64,000 bases of DNA, from the NCBI RefSeq assembly GCF_006716115.1, contig NZ_VFOO01000001.1, positions 1,736,001-1,800,000 on the forward strand, in the 5' to 3' direction. Origin of the DNA: Subtercola boreus. GTDB lineage: Bacteria; Actinomycetota; Actinomycetes; Actinomycetales; Microbacteriaceae. Shown here piece by piece: positions 44,927 through 53,145 of the stretch (positions are counted from its first letter, which is position 1; every line of letters begins with the position of its first letter). Made by a program: the position numbers and the translations under genes. The notes beneath the pieces are model-generated. The model searched no databases. It was not told where the DNA came from and saw only the letters and a list, made by a program, of their open reading frames with translations.

Positions 44927-45190
44927 GTGACCGACCAGCTCAGCGCACCGCCACTCGCCGCAGACATCCGTATCTCGATCCTCTCCGATCACGAATGGCG
45001 CATCTGCGACCGTCGCATCCCTGACACCAATGCCGAGTCTGTGCTCGGCTACATCGAGAAGACGGGATCGTTCTACGAAGTGATGAAGCTCTCGACCCCG
45101 CGGAACCTGTTCTACTTCACCGACCTCGAGCACGCTGTCGAGAGCTTCTCGTCGGCGATCGCGTCCGAGACGCTGCGCCGACAGCTGTGA
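44927..45190 (+). CDS. Small conserved-type hypothetical protein
   Basis: 87 residues, not recognised. Mixed alpha/beta composition with SILSDHEWRICDRRIPDTNA and STPRNLFYFTDLEHAVESFS; no signal peptide or membrane segment. Strong ribosome site AAAGGAGG 6 nt before the GTG, and stop overlapping the next gene as GTGA, so it is certainly translated with the HAD hydrolase. Confidence 0.8.
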   Translation: MTDQLSAPPLAADIRISILSDHEWRICDRRIPDTNAESVLGYIEKTGSFYEVMKLSTPRNLFYFTDLEHAVESFSSAIASETLRRQL

Positions 45191-45876
45191 GCGAGCCTGC
45201 GGCTCCCTCCGGCGACCCGGCGGCTGTGCTCTTCGACATCGACGGAACGCTCATCGACTCGAACTACCTGCACGTGTTCGCCTGGAGCCTGGCCCTCAAT
45301 GACGTGGGCCACCGGGTGGACGACTGGCGGATACATGCCTCCATCGGCATGGACTCTTCGAAGCTCAAGGACGAACTTCTGGGAGCGGACGCCGAGCGTC
45401 TCGGCGAGGCGGCAACGGATGCGCACAGTGCACGGTACGCAGATTTGACGGGCGAGTTGCGGCCGTTCGCCGGGGCCCGTGACCTGCTTGCCGCGTGCGC
45501 CGCACGGGGCTTGCGGGTCGTGCTCGCCACGAGTGCGCCGGAGGACGAGTTGAAGAAGCTCCGCGAGGCGCTCGATGCCGAGGACTCGCTGCATGCGGTC
45601 ACCTCCGCCGACGACGTCGAGACGGCGAAGCCCGAGCCCGACGTGGTGAGGGTCGCGCTGGAGAGAGCCGGCGTCGACGCCTCCCGCGCGGTGATGGTCG
45701 GCGACACGGTGTGGGATGTCGAGGCGGCAGCCCGGGCCGGCGTCAGCTGCATCGGGGTGCTGAGCGGCGGGATCGGCGCTGCCGCGCTCCGCGAGGCGGG
45801 AGCCGTCGCGGTCTATGACGACGTTGCGGCGCTGCTCGCCGGGTTTGACGAGAGCCCACTCGCCGCGCTGCTCTGA
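45187..45876 (+). CDS. HAD family hydrolase, beta-phosphoglucomutase/phosphoglycolate phosphatase-like
   Basis: 229 residues. Motif I LFDIDGTLIDSN, motif II LATSAP, motif III lysine in ETAKPEPDVV, motif IV GDTVWDVEAA. The cap domain is of the alpha-helical type. It dephosphorylates a small phosphometabolite; which one is not clear. Start is fixed by the GTGA overlap with the upstream gene. Confidence 0.9.
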   Translation: MSEPAAPSGDPAAVLFDIDGTLIDSNYLHVFAWSLALNDVGHRVDDWRIHASIGMDSSKLKDELLGADAERLGEAATDAHSARYADLTGELRPFAGARDLLAACAARGLRVVLATSAPEDELKKLREALDAEDSLHAVTSADDVETAKPEPDVVRVALERAGVDASRAVMVGDTVWDVEAAARAGVSCIGVLSGGIGAAALREAGAVAVYDDVAALLAGFDESPLAALL

Positions 45877-45902
45877 CCCCCCGCCCGCGTGCGGCACCAA
45901 GG

Positions 45903-46700
45903 CTATGCCGGCAGGGAGCGGAACTCCACCACGACGGCTTCGGGCCGTGCGTCGGCGACGGCCACGGCCGCCGCGAACCCCGGCTCGGGCGACTCCACAT
46001 CGAGCCAGGCGAACGGCTGGCCGTGGACGACCGTGCGTCCGGATGCTCTCCCCACGACCTCGATCTCGCGGGGATCGCGGCGGAGGCCCGAGCCGAACGC
46101 CTTGGCGACCGCCTCCTTGCGTACCCAGAGGGCGGCGCGTGCGGCCGTCGCGGACGGGTCGGCCGTTGCGGACGGATCGGCCGCCGCGGACGGGTCGGCC
46201 GCCGCAGCGGGCAGCGAGCGGCGCTCCGCCGCGCTCAGCGCGACTCCGTCGAAGCCCGCGAAGACGACGGCGTCGAAGTGCTCCAGATCGACCCCGAGCG
46301 AGGGCACACGTTCCCCCGGCTGCGCGACCAGAACCGCGATGAGCGCCGCGCCGGACGAGCGCGACAGCGAGACGGAGACCGACGGCCATACGGCGCCCCC
46401 GGCATCCGCACCGCCCGCACCACCCGAGCCGCCCGCACCGCCCGCGCCACCCACTACCCGGGGGCGGCCGTGCTGCTCGCCGCACCGCTCGCAGGTGAAG
46501 TCGAACAGGACGGAGCCCGGCGGCACACCGAGGCTTTCGCCCACCGCCAGCCTCAGGAGGGTGTGCGACACCACGAAACGGTGCCGGTCGACGGCGTGCA
46601 CCAGCCGCTCAGCGCGGAGCACTTCGCCCGAAGTCAGCCAGCGGGGGTCGGCGGGGCGGGCATCCAGAACCGGCTCGGAGTAGAGCGCCACTCGCCACAT
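45903..46700 (-). CDS. 4'-phosphopantetheinyl transferase (Sfp type)
   Basis: 265 residues. Transfers phosphopantetheine from CoA to carrier proteins. GVDLEHFD carries the magnesium-binding Asp/Glu and WVRKEAVAKAFGSGL the catalytic (W/F)xxKEA motif; SLSRSSGAALIAV precedes. A zinc-like CERCGEQHG sits in the N-terminal half. Two low-complexity insertions: a Gly/Ala linker and an ADPSAA repeat encoded by three 18-bp direct repeats (46150-46203). No polyketide or peptide synthetase gene is in the window. Confidence 0.88.
   Translation of the reverse strand: MWRVALYSEPVLDARPADPRWLTSGEVLRAERLVHAVDRHRFVVSHTLLRLAVGESLGVPPGSVLFDFTCERCGEQHGRPRVVGGAGGAGGSGGAGGADAGGAVWPSVSVSLSRSSGAALIAVLVAQPGERVPSLGVDLEHFDAVVFAGFDGVALSAAERRSLPAAAADPSAAADPSATADPSATAARAALWVRKEAVAKAFGSGLRRDPREIEVVGRASGRTVVHGQPFAWLDVESPEPGFAAAVAVADARPEAVVVEFRSLPA
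46150..46203. repeat. Three tandem 18-bp repeats inside the PPTase gene
   Basis: GCGGACGGGTCGGCCGTT at 46150-46167, then two copies at 46168-46185 and 46186-46203 with one or two base changes. In frame, adding a six-residue ADPSAA-type unit each. Confidence 0.85.
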
Positions 46701-46739
46701 GCCCCCCAGACTGCCACACCGGGACGGGCCGCCGACCGG

Positions 46740-46745
46740 TAGCCT
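46740..46745 (+). promoter_or_regulatory. -10 box of the DyP peroxidase gene, probable leaderless promoter
   Basis: TAGCCT, 6 nt before the ATG at 46752. Confidence 0.55.
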
Positions 46746-46751
46746 CGCATC

Positions 46752-47714
46752 ATGGATGACCAGACCTGGGCCCGCGCCCCGATCGAACCGCAGAGCGTGA
46801 ACGCGCCGCTCTCGACGTCGGCGATCTTCCTCGTCGTGACCGTCACAGCAGACGATGAGGCAGCCGTCGCCACCGCGCGCGACGTGGTCAGCGACATCGG
46901 CGGGCTCGTGCGCGCCGTCGGCTTCCGCGACCTGGGCGGGCGGCTCTCCTGCAACGTCGGCATCGGATCCGACCTCTGGGCACGCTTCGACCAGCCGTCG
47001 AAACCGAGCCAGCTCGACCGGTTCCACACCATCCCGGGTTCCGGCGGGCACACGGCCGTGTCGACACCCGGCGACCTGCTGTTCCACATCCGCGGCGAGC
47101 GTCTCGACCAGTGCTTCGAGCTGGAGCGACTGATCCTGGCCAGGCTCGGCGATACCGTCGAGGTCGTCGACGAGACGCAGGGGTTCCGCTACTTCGACTC
47201 CCGCGACCTGCTCGGCTTCGTCGACGGCACCGAGAACCCGACCGGCCAGTCGATGGCGGAGGCCGCCCTGATCGGCGACGAAGACCCCGACTTCGCGGGC
47301 GGCAGCTACGTGGTCGTGCAGAAGTACCTGCACGACCTCACCGCGTGGGGCGCCCTCAGCACCGAACAGCAGGAGCAGATCATCGGCCGCACGAAGGCCG
47401 ACAACGTCGAGCTGGACGACAGCGACGGCTCACGGATGTCGCACAAGAGCCTCAACACGATCGTCGACGAGAACGGGGTGGAACACGACATCCTGCGCGA
47501 CAACATGCCTTTCGGCCGGCCGGGTGCGAAGGAGTTCGGCACCTACTTCATCGGCTACTCCCGCGACCTCTGGGTGATCGACCACATGCTGCGGCGCATG
47601 TTCATCGGCAACCCGGTCGGCGAGTACGACCGCATCCTCGACTTCTCGACGGCGGTCACCGGCACGACCTTCTTCGTGCCCTCGAACGACGTGCTCGAAG
47701 GCCTCGCGACCTGA
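46752..47714 (+). CDS. Dye-decolourising (DyP-type) peroxidase
   Basis: 320-residue heme peroxidase. LLGFVDGTENPTGQ is the DyP signature with the catalytic aspartate; R and H ligands fall in QKYLHDLTAW and KSLNTIVDENG...IGYSRDLWVIDHML. No Tat signal and no encapsulin-targeting tail, so it is a soluble cytoplasmic B-type enzyme without cargo sorting. No encapsulin gene in view. Confidence 0.94.
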   Translation: MDDQTWARAPIEPQSVNAPLSTSAIFLVVTVTADDEAAVATARDVVSDIGGLVRAVGFRDLGGRLSCNVGIGSDLWARFDQPSKPSQLDRFHTIPGSGGHTAVSTPGDLLFHIRGERLDQCFELERLILARLGDTVEVVDETQGFRYFDSRDLLGFVDGTENPTGQSMAEAALIGDEDPDFAGGSYVVVQKYLHDLTAWGALSTEQQEQIIGRTKADNVELDDSDGSRMSHKSLNTIVDENGVEHDILRDNMPFGRPGAKEFGTYFIGYSRDLWVIDHMLRRMFIGNPVGEYDRILDFSTAVTGTTFFVPSNDVLEGLAT

Positions 47715-47753
47715 GCCCGGAGAACCCCCGGCCAGCGGTCAGGATGCGCGGTC

Positions 47754-47759
47754 TAAACT
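47754..47759 (+). promoter_or_regulatory. -10 box of the AAA ATPase gene, probable leaderless promoter
   Basis: TAAACT, 6 nt before the ATG at 47766. Confidence 0.6.
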
Positions 47760-47765
47760 CACTCC

Positions 47766-49121
47766 ATGGAAGAGCCACTCATCAGCTCGTTGCGCCGCGC
47801 TATCGCCTCTTCCCCCGATGACATCCCCCTCCGGCTGCTGCTCGGCCAGCTGCTGGTGAAGGCCGGTTCCGCGGCCGAGGCGGTCTCGCTGGCCGCGGGC
47901 GTGCTGCAGGATGCGCCCGACAATGTGGATGCCCGGCAGCTGATGAGCGAGGCGCTGGCGCCCGCGCCTAGGCCCACGCCCGCGCCGTCCGCCGCCACCA
48001 GCCCCGCCGACTCCGCCGCACCTCCTGCCGCGCCCGCGCCCGCGGTGCCCCCTACGCCCCCGACCGCGTCCGCCGAAGCACCCACAGCCACCGCACCCGT
48101 GACTCCGCCCGCCGCAACGCCGCCCGCCGCCCCGCCTCCGCCGCCGCCCGCCGACTTCGACTGGACCGCCGCCGAGAACGACGTGCACGAACTCGCGCAG
48201 CCGATGTTCACCGACGCCCAGCCCTCGGTGGCGCCGGGATCCGGTTTCGACATCGAACGCTCGGTGATCACCCTCGCCGACGTGGGCGGCATGACCTCGA
48301 TCAAGAAGCGCCTGAACGCCGCCTTCCTCGCACCGCTGCAGAACCCCGAACTCCGGAAGCTCTACTCGAAGAGCCTCCGCGGCGGGCTGCTGATGTACGG
48401 ACCTCCCGGTTGCGGCAAGACCTTCATCGCCCGCGCGATCGCCGGGGAGCTCGGCGCCCGCTTCCTGAGCGTGGGGCTCAGCGACATCCTCGACCCGCTG
48501 CTCGGCAACAGCGAGCAGAACGTGCACGAAGCGTTCGAGCTGGCCCGCCGCGAGGCACCCTGCGTGATCTTCTTCGACGAGATCGACGCGCTCGGGCAGC
48601 GCCGCAGCCAGACCCGCAACAGTGCACTCCGCGGAACCGTCAACCAGCTGCTCACCGAACTCGACGGCGTCGCCGACCAGAACGAGGGCGTCTTCGTGCT
48701 CGCCGCGACCAACCAGCCGTGGGATGTCGACCCCGCCCTCCGCCGCCCCGGGCGCTTCGACCGCACCGTGCTCGTGCTGCCGCCCGACGATGAGGCGCGC
48801 GAGTCCATCTTCCGCTACCACCTGCAGCACCGGCCCGTCGAGGGGATCGAGCTGAAGGCGCTGGCCCGGGCATCCGCCGGCCTCTCCGGCGCCGACATCG
48901 CCTACGTGTGCGAGGTCGCGGCCGAACGGGCCCTGATCGACAGCGCTGAGACGGGCGAGCTGCGGCTGATCACCATGAACGACGTGACAGAGGCTCTGCG
49001 CGAGGTGACCCCCTCGACGACGAGCTGGCTCGACAGTGCCCGCAACGTGGTGCTCTTCGGCGACGACGACGGCACCTACACCGAGCTGAAGTCCTACCTC
49101 AAGAAGGCCAGGCGCCTGTGA
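47766..49121 (+). CDS. AAA family ATPase with N-terminal TPR-like and proline-rich regions
   Basis: 451 residues. A short helical repeat (residues 1-60, LLLGQLLVKAGSAAEAVSLA) resembles one to two TPR units, then an Ala/Pro/Thr-rich linker (~65-130), then one classical AAA domain: Walker A GPPGCGKT, Walker B VIFFDEIDAL, sensor-1 ATNQPWDVDPALRR, arginine-finger region RPGRFDR and a small C-terminal lid. Similar to the Cdc48/FtsH class but without protease or second ring. Forms an overlapping pair with the TPR membrane protein downstream, so the ATPase probably works with it. Confidence 0.9.
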   Translation: MEEPLISSLRRAIASSPDDIPLRLLLGQLLVKAGSAAEAVSLAAGVLQDAPDNVDARQLMSEALAPAPRPTPAPSAATSPADSAAPPAAPAPAVPPTPPTASAEAPTATAPVTPPAATPPAAPPPPPPADFDWTAAENDVHELAQPMFTDAQPSVAPGSGFDIERSVITLADVGGMTSIKKRLNAAFLAPLQNPELRKLYSKSLRGGLLMYGPPGCGKTFIARAIAGELGARFLSVGLSDILDPLLGNSEQNVHEAFELARREAPCVIFFDEIDALGQRRSQTRNSALRGTVNQLLTELDGVADQNEGVFVLAATNQPWDVDPALRRPGRFDRTVLVLPPDDEARESIFRYHLQHRPVEGIELKALARASAGLSGADIAYVCEVAAERALIDSAETGELRLITMNDVTEALREVTPSTTSWLDSARNVVLFGDDDGTYTELKSYLKKARRL

Positions 49122-50188
49122 ACCAGGAGGATGCCGCGCTGGTTCACGCCCGCACCTACCTGTCGCTCGGCAAACCGGCAGACGCCCTGCGGGCCCTCGC
49201 TCCGCACCTCGCCGCGCATCCGGACGACGACCGCGGACTCTGCCTCGCGAGCCAGGCCCACCTCGTGGCCGGCCAGGCCGCGCGGGCGCTCGAGGCGGCG
49301 CAGCAGGCTCTCGTGCGCACGCCCGACAACGAGTGGGCCTGGCGGCTCGTGGCGCTGTCGTACTCGAAGCTCGGGAACATCTCCGAGGCCAAGGCCGCGG
49401 CGCGTACCGCCCAGAGCCTCGCCCCCGAGCTGTGGGTCACGCACGCCCAAGTGGCGCAGGTCGACATCGCGGCCAAGCGCATCACCGCCGACGCCGAGCA
49501 TGCGGCCCGCGAAGCTGTGCGGCTCGCGCCCCTGGAACCGGATGCCCACCTCACCGCCGGCAACGTGGCCCTCGCCCAGCAGAACTGGCCCGTCGCCGAG
49601 GCGGCGTTCCGTTCGGCGCTGAAACTGCAGCCCGACCACCCGGCGGCCCGCAACAATCTGTCGCTCGTGATGCTGCGGCAGGGGCGGGCGGGGAGTGCGG
49701 CGGCGGGTTTCATCGACATCCTGCAGGCGGATCCCGGCTCTGCCGTCGCCGTGCGGAACCTCCGGGCCGTCGCGGCCGTCGCACTCCGGCGGATCCACTT
49801 CATCCTCTGGATCGCCTTCGCGGTCGTGACCGTCGCCTTCAGCGGCGCCAGCCAGCCCACCGACTCACCGCTCTACGGCACCGTCTGGCAGGACTTCCTC
49901 GCCACGGTCGCCGTGGGCTCCGGCATCTTCATCGTGGTCTACCTCGTGCAGCTCCGGCGCGCGGCCGGCCGCCGGTTCGCGCGGTTCGTGCAAAGCATTC
50001 CCCGCATCGACGGGCTGCTCGTGGTCTGGGCGGCGCTTCTCGTGGCGTGCTGGGCGCTGATGGCGGGCGCGACCTTCGCCGAGGTGCGCCTCGCGCAGCT
50101 GCTGTACCTGCTGGCCGGCGCGCTGCTGGTGGCGGGATCGGTCGTGGTGATCGTGCGGCGGCGGCGCTCGGTCGACCGCCCGGACTGA
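49118..50188 (+). CDS. TPR-repeat membrane protein
   Basis: 356 residues. Five to six TPR-like units (residues ~5-215, e.g. LVHARTYLSLGKPADALRAL, AEAAFRSALKLQPDHPAARN) then three to four hydrophobic segments (residues ~220-345). GTG overlaps the AAA ATPase stop as GTGA, so the two are translationally coupled. No enzymatic motif seen; probably an adaptor presenting partners to the ATPase at the membrane. Confidence 0.85.
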   Translation: MNQEDAALVHARTYLSLGKPADALRALAPHLAAHPDDDRGLCLASQAHLVAGQAARALEAAQQALVRTPDNEWAWRLVALSYSKLGNISEAKAAARTAQSLAPELWVTHAQVAQVDIAAKRITADAEHAAREAVRLAPLEPDAHLTAGNVALAQQNWPVAEAAFRSALKLQPDHPAARNNLSLVMLRQGRAGSAAAGFIDILQADPGSAVAVRNLRAVAAVALRRIHFILWIAFAVVTVAFSGASQPTDSPLYGTVWQDFLATVAVGSGIFIVVYLVQLRRAAGRRFARFVQSIPRIDGLLVVWAALLVACWALMAGATFAEVRLAQLLYLLAGALLVAGSVVVIVRRRRSVDRPD

Positions 50189-50199
50189 GCCGCGACGCG

Positions 50200-50268
50200 A
50201 GGCCTCAGCGGTCTGCGCGGGGAGGCCCCAGCGCCGTCTGCGCGGGGAGGCCTCAGCGGTCTGCGCGG
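50200..50268. repeat. Three tandem 21-25-bp repeats covering the small membrane protein's stop
   Basis: 50200-50222, 50223-50247 and 50248-50268, each AGGCC(T/C)CAGCG...GTCTGCGCGG. The third copy holds the complement of the stop codon and last codons (RADR) of the gene at 50253. Confidence 0.85.
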
Positions 50269-50471
50269 CCGCGCCCCGACCGGCGGAGCCCCAGCACGAT
50301 CAGAACGACGCCGACGGCCGCAAGGACCAACCCGATGTACAGCCACATGCGGTCACCCGTCATGGAACTGCCGGGGATGAGGTTCGCGCCCTGCCCGGCG
50401 AAGACTCCTCCCACGATGAGGGCGATCACGCCGACGATCACCAGGCCTGTTCTCGTACCGCGGTTGCTCAT
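50253..50471 (-). CDS. Small two-helix membrane protein
   Basis: 72 residues: MSNRGTRTGLVIVGVIALIV starts the first hydrophobic segment (residues ~9-27), a short loop GANLIPGSSMTGDR, second segment (~42-62), basic tail. Not recognised beyond a small actinobacterial membrane protein. ATG 6 nt after TAGGTT; GAGG also falls in that gap, so either leaderless or conventional start works. Confidence 0.7.
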   Translation of the reverse strand: MSNRGTRTGLVIVGVIALIVGGVFAGQGANLIPGSSMTGDRMWLYIGLVLAAVGVVLIVLGLRRSGRGRADR

Positions 50472-50477
50472 GACCTC

Positions 50478-50483
50478 AACCTA
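50478..50483 (-). promoter_or_regulatory. -10 box of the small membrane protein gene
   Basis: TAGGTT on the minus strand, 6 nt before the ATG at 50471. Confidence 0.5.
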
Positions 50484-50658
50484 CCCTTGGCTCACTGCCA
50501 GGGACAGTCGTCTCACCGGCGAACCCGCCGCGCCGCCCGGCGCTGAGAGTTCTCGAAGCTCGTACAGCGCGTCGATAGCTGGCTCATAGGCGGCTCTCCT
50601 ACAGTCGGTTGCTGCACGCGCCTGTTCTGCGGCGCGCGGGAACGGATGAGGAGCACCG

Positions 50659-51573
50659 GTGCCGGCGAAGAGTTTCGAGACGGAACTGAAGGGTCTGCCG
50701 AAGAAGGAACGGCAGGCTCTCCAGCGTGAGATGGCCAAGCTCCAGCGCGAGGAGGACCGGAGACGCAAGGCGCGCAACCGCGTCATCCGGCGCACCAGCC
50801 TCATCACGGTCGGTGTCGCCGTGCTCGCGATCGCCGGCCTCGTGATCTTCAGCACCGTGCGCGCGGGCCTGATCGGGCCGGCGAACATGGCCACCGACGG
50901 CATCCTGTTCACGGGAGACGGTACGACGACCACACCGTCGACGACAGCCGCCATCGATGTTGGGGCGAGTCCGGCGGCGGCCAGCTTCGACCCGTCGAAC
51001 GGGGTTCTGGCGGTCGACCTCTACATCGACTACGCCAGCCCGGATGCGACCACCTTCGAGACCACCAACGCCAGCACGGTGCAGGGCTGGGTGACTCAGG
51101 GCTACGCAACGCTCTCGATCCATCCGGTCGCACTTGCCAGCTTCGACGCGAACAGCCAGTCGATGCGCACCGCGAACACCATCGCCTGCGTCGCGAACAG
51201 CGAACCGTCCAGCGTTCTGGCTGTGCACAACGCCCTCATCGCCGACGCGGCCACGATCGCCGGCGCCGGGCTCAACACGAGCGACCTCGTCGCCCTCGTG
51301 ACCAAGGCCGGCGTGACCTCGACCGAGGTGTCGGGCTGCATCACGTCCGGCGGGTTCGACAACTGGGTGGTGGATGCATCCAACCGGGCGAAGGCGAACG
51401 TGCCGAACTCCGACGTGGCGACCTTGACCGCCACTCCCCTCGTCGTGGTCGACGGCACCGCCTACACCGGCTCGGTCTCGGATTCGGCCGCCTTCCAGAC
51501 GTTCGTCGCGACGACCTACCAGGCGGCGGTGCCGGAGAGCACCGCGACGCCGACCCCGACACCCACCCCGTAG
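50659..51573 (+). CDS. Membrane-anchored DsbA-like thioredoxin-fold protein lacking the cysteine pair
   Basis: 304 residues. Charged N-terminus with coiled-coil character (residues ~1-45), one membrane helix (SLITVGVAVLAIAGLVIFST), then an extracytoplasmic DsbA-like domain. Where family members have FxDFxCPYC, this reads LYIDYASPDATTFETTN, so both active-site cysteines are gone; the cis-proline loop TATPLVVVDGTAY remains. C-terminus is a Thr-Pro repeat. GTG start with GAGGAG upstream. It cannot do thiol chemistry and probably binds a partner outside the membrane. Confidence 0.85.
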   Translation: MPAKSFETELKGLPKKERQALQREMAKLQREEDRRRKARNRVIRRTSLITVGVAVLAIAGLVIFSTVRAGLIGPANMATDGILFTGDGTTTTPSTTAAIDVGASPAAASFDPSNGVLAVDLYIDYASPDATTFETTNASTVQGWVTQGYATLSIHPVALASFDANSQSMRTANTIACVANSEPSSVLAVHNALIADAATIAGAGLNTSDLVALVTKAGVTSTEVSGCITSGGFDNWVVDASNRAKANVPNSDVATLTATPLVVVDGTAYTGSVSDSAAFQTFVATTYQAAVPESTATPTPTPTP

Positions 51574-51628
51574 TCGTCAGGCGGATGCGCGAGCCGGTCG
51601 AAGCGCAATACACGGATGGTGAGCCGAC

Positions 51629-52909
51629 TCACTGGCGGGTCGGCGGCACCGCGTCGGGCGCGACGATGGCGGTGAGGTCGCGGAAGAGATCCGTGGCGCG
51701 GTTGCGCACGCTCCCGTCTGCACCGAATGCGCCGGGCTCGAAGGTGACGACGACCGCGATCGTGGCTCTCTCGGAGGGCAGGTAGGCGTCGACGGCAGCG
51801 GTGCCACTGAACATCGGGTTCTGCAGGATCCAGTCACCCATCATCACGACGCCGAGACCGTAGGTGTACACCTCCGACTGCGGGAAACACGTCGAACACC
51901 CGGGCACCTGCGTCGTCTTGCCGCGGAGGCCGGTGTCGATCTGGGCGGCGTGGGACTCCTCGCTCAGCAGCTCGCCTGTTCCGACGGCCTCTGCGGTACG
52001 GGCGAGATCGCGGATCGTGGTCGTCTGCACCGCACCGTGCGTGATCGTCCACGAGGGGTTCCAGTAGGTCGAATCCTCGACGAACTCGGTCTCGGTCGGG
52101 AGGCCGAGATAGCCTCGGCGCTCGGAGGTGTAGGCGTGCAGTGCCGGCTCGGGCACCGCCGGGGTGTCCGAATCCCGGGTTCCGGTCAGCCCGAGCGGGC
52201 CCAGAACCTTCGCCTGCAGCAGTTCGCTCATCGGAGTGCCGGTGATCTTCTCCAGCGCGAGGCCGAGAAGGATGTAGTTCGTGTGCGAATAGTTCCAGTT
52301 GGTGCCCGGTGGATAGACCAGAGGCTTCGAGGTCGCGATCGAGTACAGCTCCTCGGGGGTCCACCTTCTGAACGGGTTCGCATCGAGCGCGTGGAGGAAG
52401 TCGGAGTCAGCCACGTAGTCCGGGTAGCCGGAGGTCATCCGGGCGAGTTCGCCGAGCGTCACCTGGTCGCTGTGCGGCACCTCGGGCATCCAGGTCGAGA
52501 GCCTGTCGTCGAGCGTGACCTTTCCCTCGTCGACCAGAACGAGAAGCGCGGTCGCGACGTACGAGATCGCGACAGCACCATTGCGGAAATGCATCTCGGT
52601 GCTCGCCGGCACTCCGGGCAGGGACTCACCGAACGCCTCTGTCACGACGTCTTCGCCGCCTTTCCGGATGCTCACGATCACCGATCGCAGATCGTAGTCG
52701 TCCATCTTCTGCGCAACCAGGTCGGTGACCCGAGCGCTCACCACCGGATCGGCGGAGGCAGGCGTGGCAGCGGGTGATGTCGAAGTCACGGAACCGGAAC
52801 CGGTGCATCCCGACAGTGCAACCGTGACGGCGACGATGGCGCTGCCGATCGCCCACGGCATCGCTCGGAGCCGTCGGCGCCTGCCGGGGGCACGGCCGGA
52901 GCTCCGCAT
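51629..52909 (-). CDS. Catalytically dead beta-lactamase-fold (serine hydrolase) lipoprotein
   Basis: 426 residues. Basic N-terminus, membrane segment and lipobox LSGC, Ser/Thr/Ala linker, then a class C beta-lactamase/AmpH-type fold (EMHFRNGAVAISYVATALLV, LARMTSGYPDYV, PPGTNWNYSHTNYILLGLAL). The SxxK motif is replaced by A112-V-A-I115, the YxN motif by Y207-S-H209, and the HxG/KTG-type third motif is absent (GDWILQNPMFSGTAAV). Its two paralogues at 57.2-59.7 kb keep all three. ATG at 52909; a GTG one codon earlier is possible. Divergent from the histidine kinase, so it may serve as its extracellular sensor. Confidence 0.87.
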   Translation of the reverse strand: MRSSGRAPGRRRRLRAMPWAIGSAIVAVTVALSGCTGSGSVTSTSPAATPASADPVVSARVTDLVAQKMDDYDLRSVIVSIRKGGEDVVTEAFGESLPGVPASTEMHFRNGAVAISYVATALLVLVDEGKVTLDDRLSTWMPEVPHSDQVTLGELARMTSGYPDYVADSDFLHALDANPFRRWTPEELYSIATSKPLVYPPGTNWNYSHTNYILLGLALEKITGTPMSELLQAKVLGPLGLTGTRDSDTPAVPEPALHAYTSERRGYLGLPTETEFVEDSTYWNPSWTITHGAVQTTTIRDLARTAEAVGTGELLSEESHAAQIDTGLRGKTTQVPGCSTCFPQSEVYTYGLGVVMMGDWILQNPMFSGTAAVDAYLPSERATIAVVVTFEPGAFGADGSVRNRATDLFRDLTAIVAPDAVPPTRQ

Positions 52910-53055
52910 CACGAGCGTCCTCTCCTCGACATCCACCCCAGCCACGCTCGCAGGCCGGTCCGGGCGAAGCAATAGACCCAGGTCCCGCTTCCGACCCCGA
53001 CATCCAGGCCCACCGCCGGCCGGCTGCGCACAGTCGGGACATACACAGAGGACGC

Positions 53056-53067
53056 AGGTCTATGGCG
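53056..53067 (+). promoter_or_regulatory. Shared motif copy 1 in the dead-hydrolase/kinase divergent region
   Basis: AGGTCTATGGCG preceded by GACGC (53051-53067); matches 59742-59758 at 15 of 17 positions. With the bases upstream it makes the imperfect dyad GGACGCAGGTCT. Candidate site of the response regulator at 54918. Confidence 0.5.
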
Positions 53068-53145
53068 TTCCGGCTCGACGCCCGCAAGACTGTTCGGGTG
53101 GGCTGGGGCGCAGGGCGACCCTCGGGAGGGCGGGAGGCTCTGACG

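Noticed and set aside
46752-47714. DyP peroxidase as encapsulin cargo
   Set aside because: No C-terminal targeting peptide and no encapsulin gene in the window.
53062-53145. Earlier ATG for the histidine kinase
   Set aside because: It lies in the shared regulatory motif, has no ribosome site and adds 28 residues without conservation; ATG 53146 has GGGAGG at good distance.
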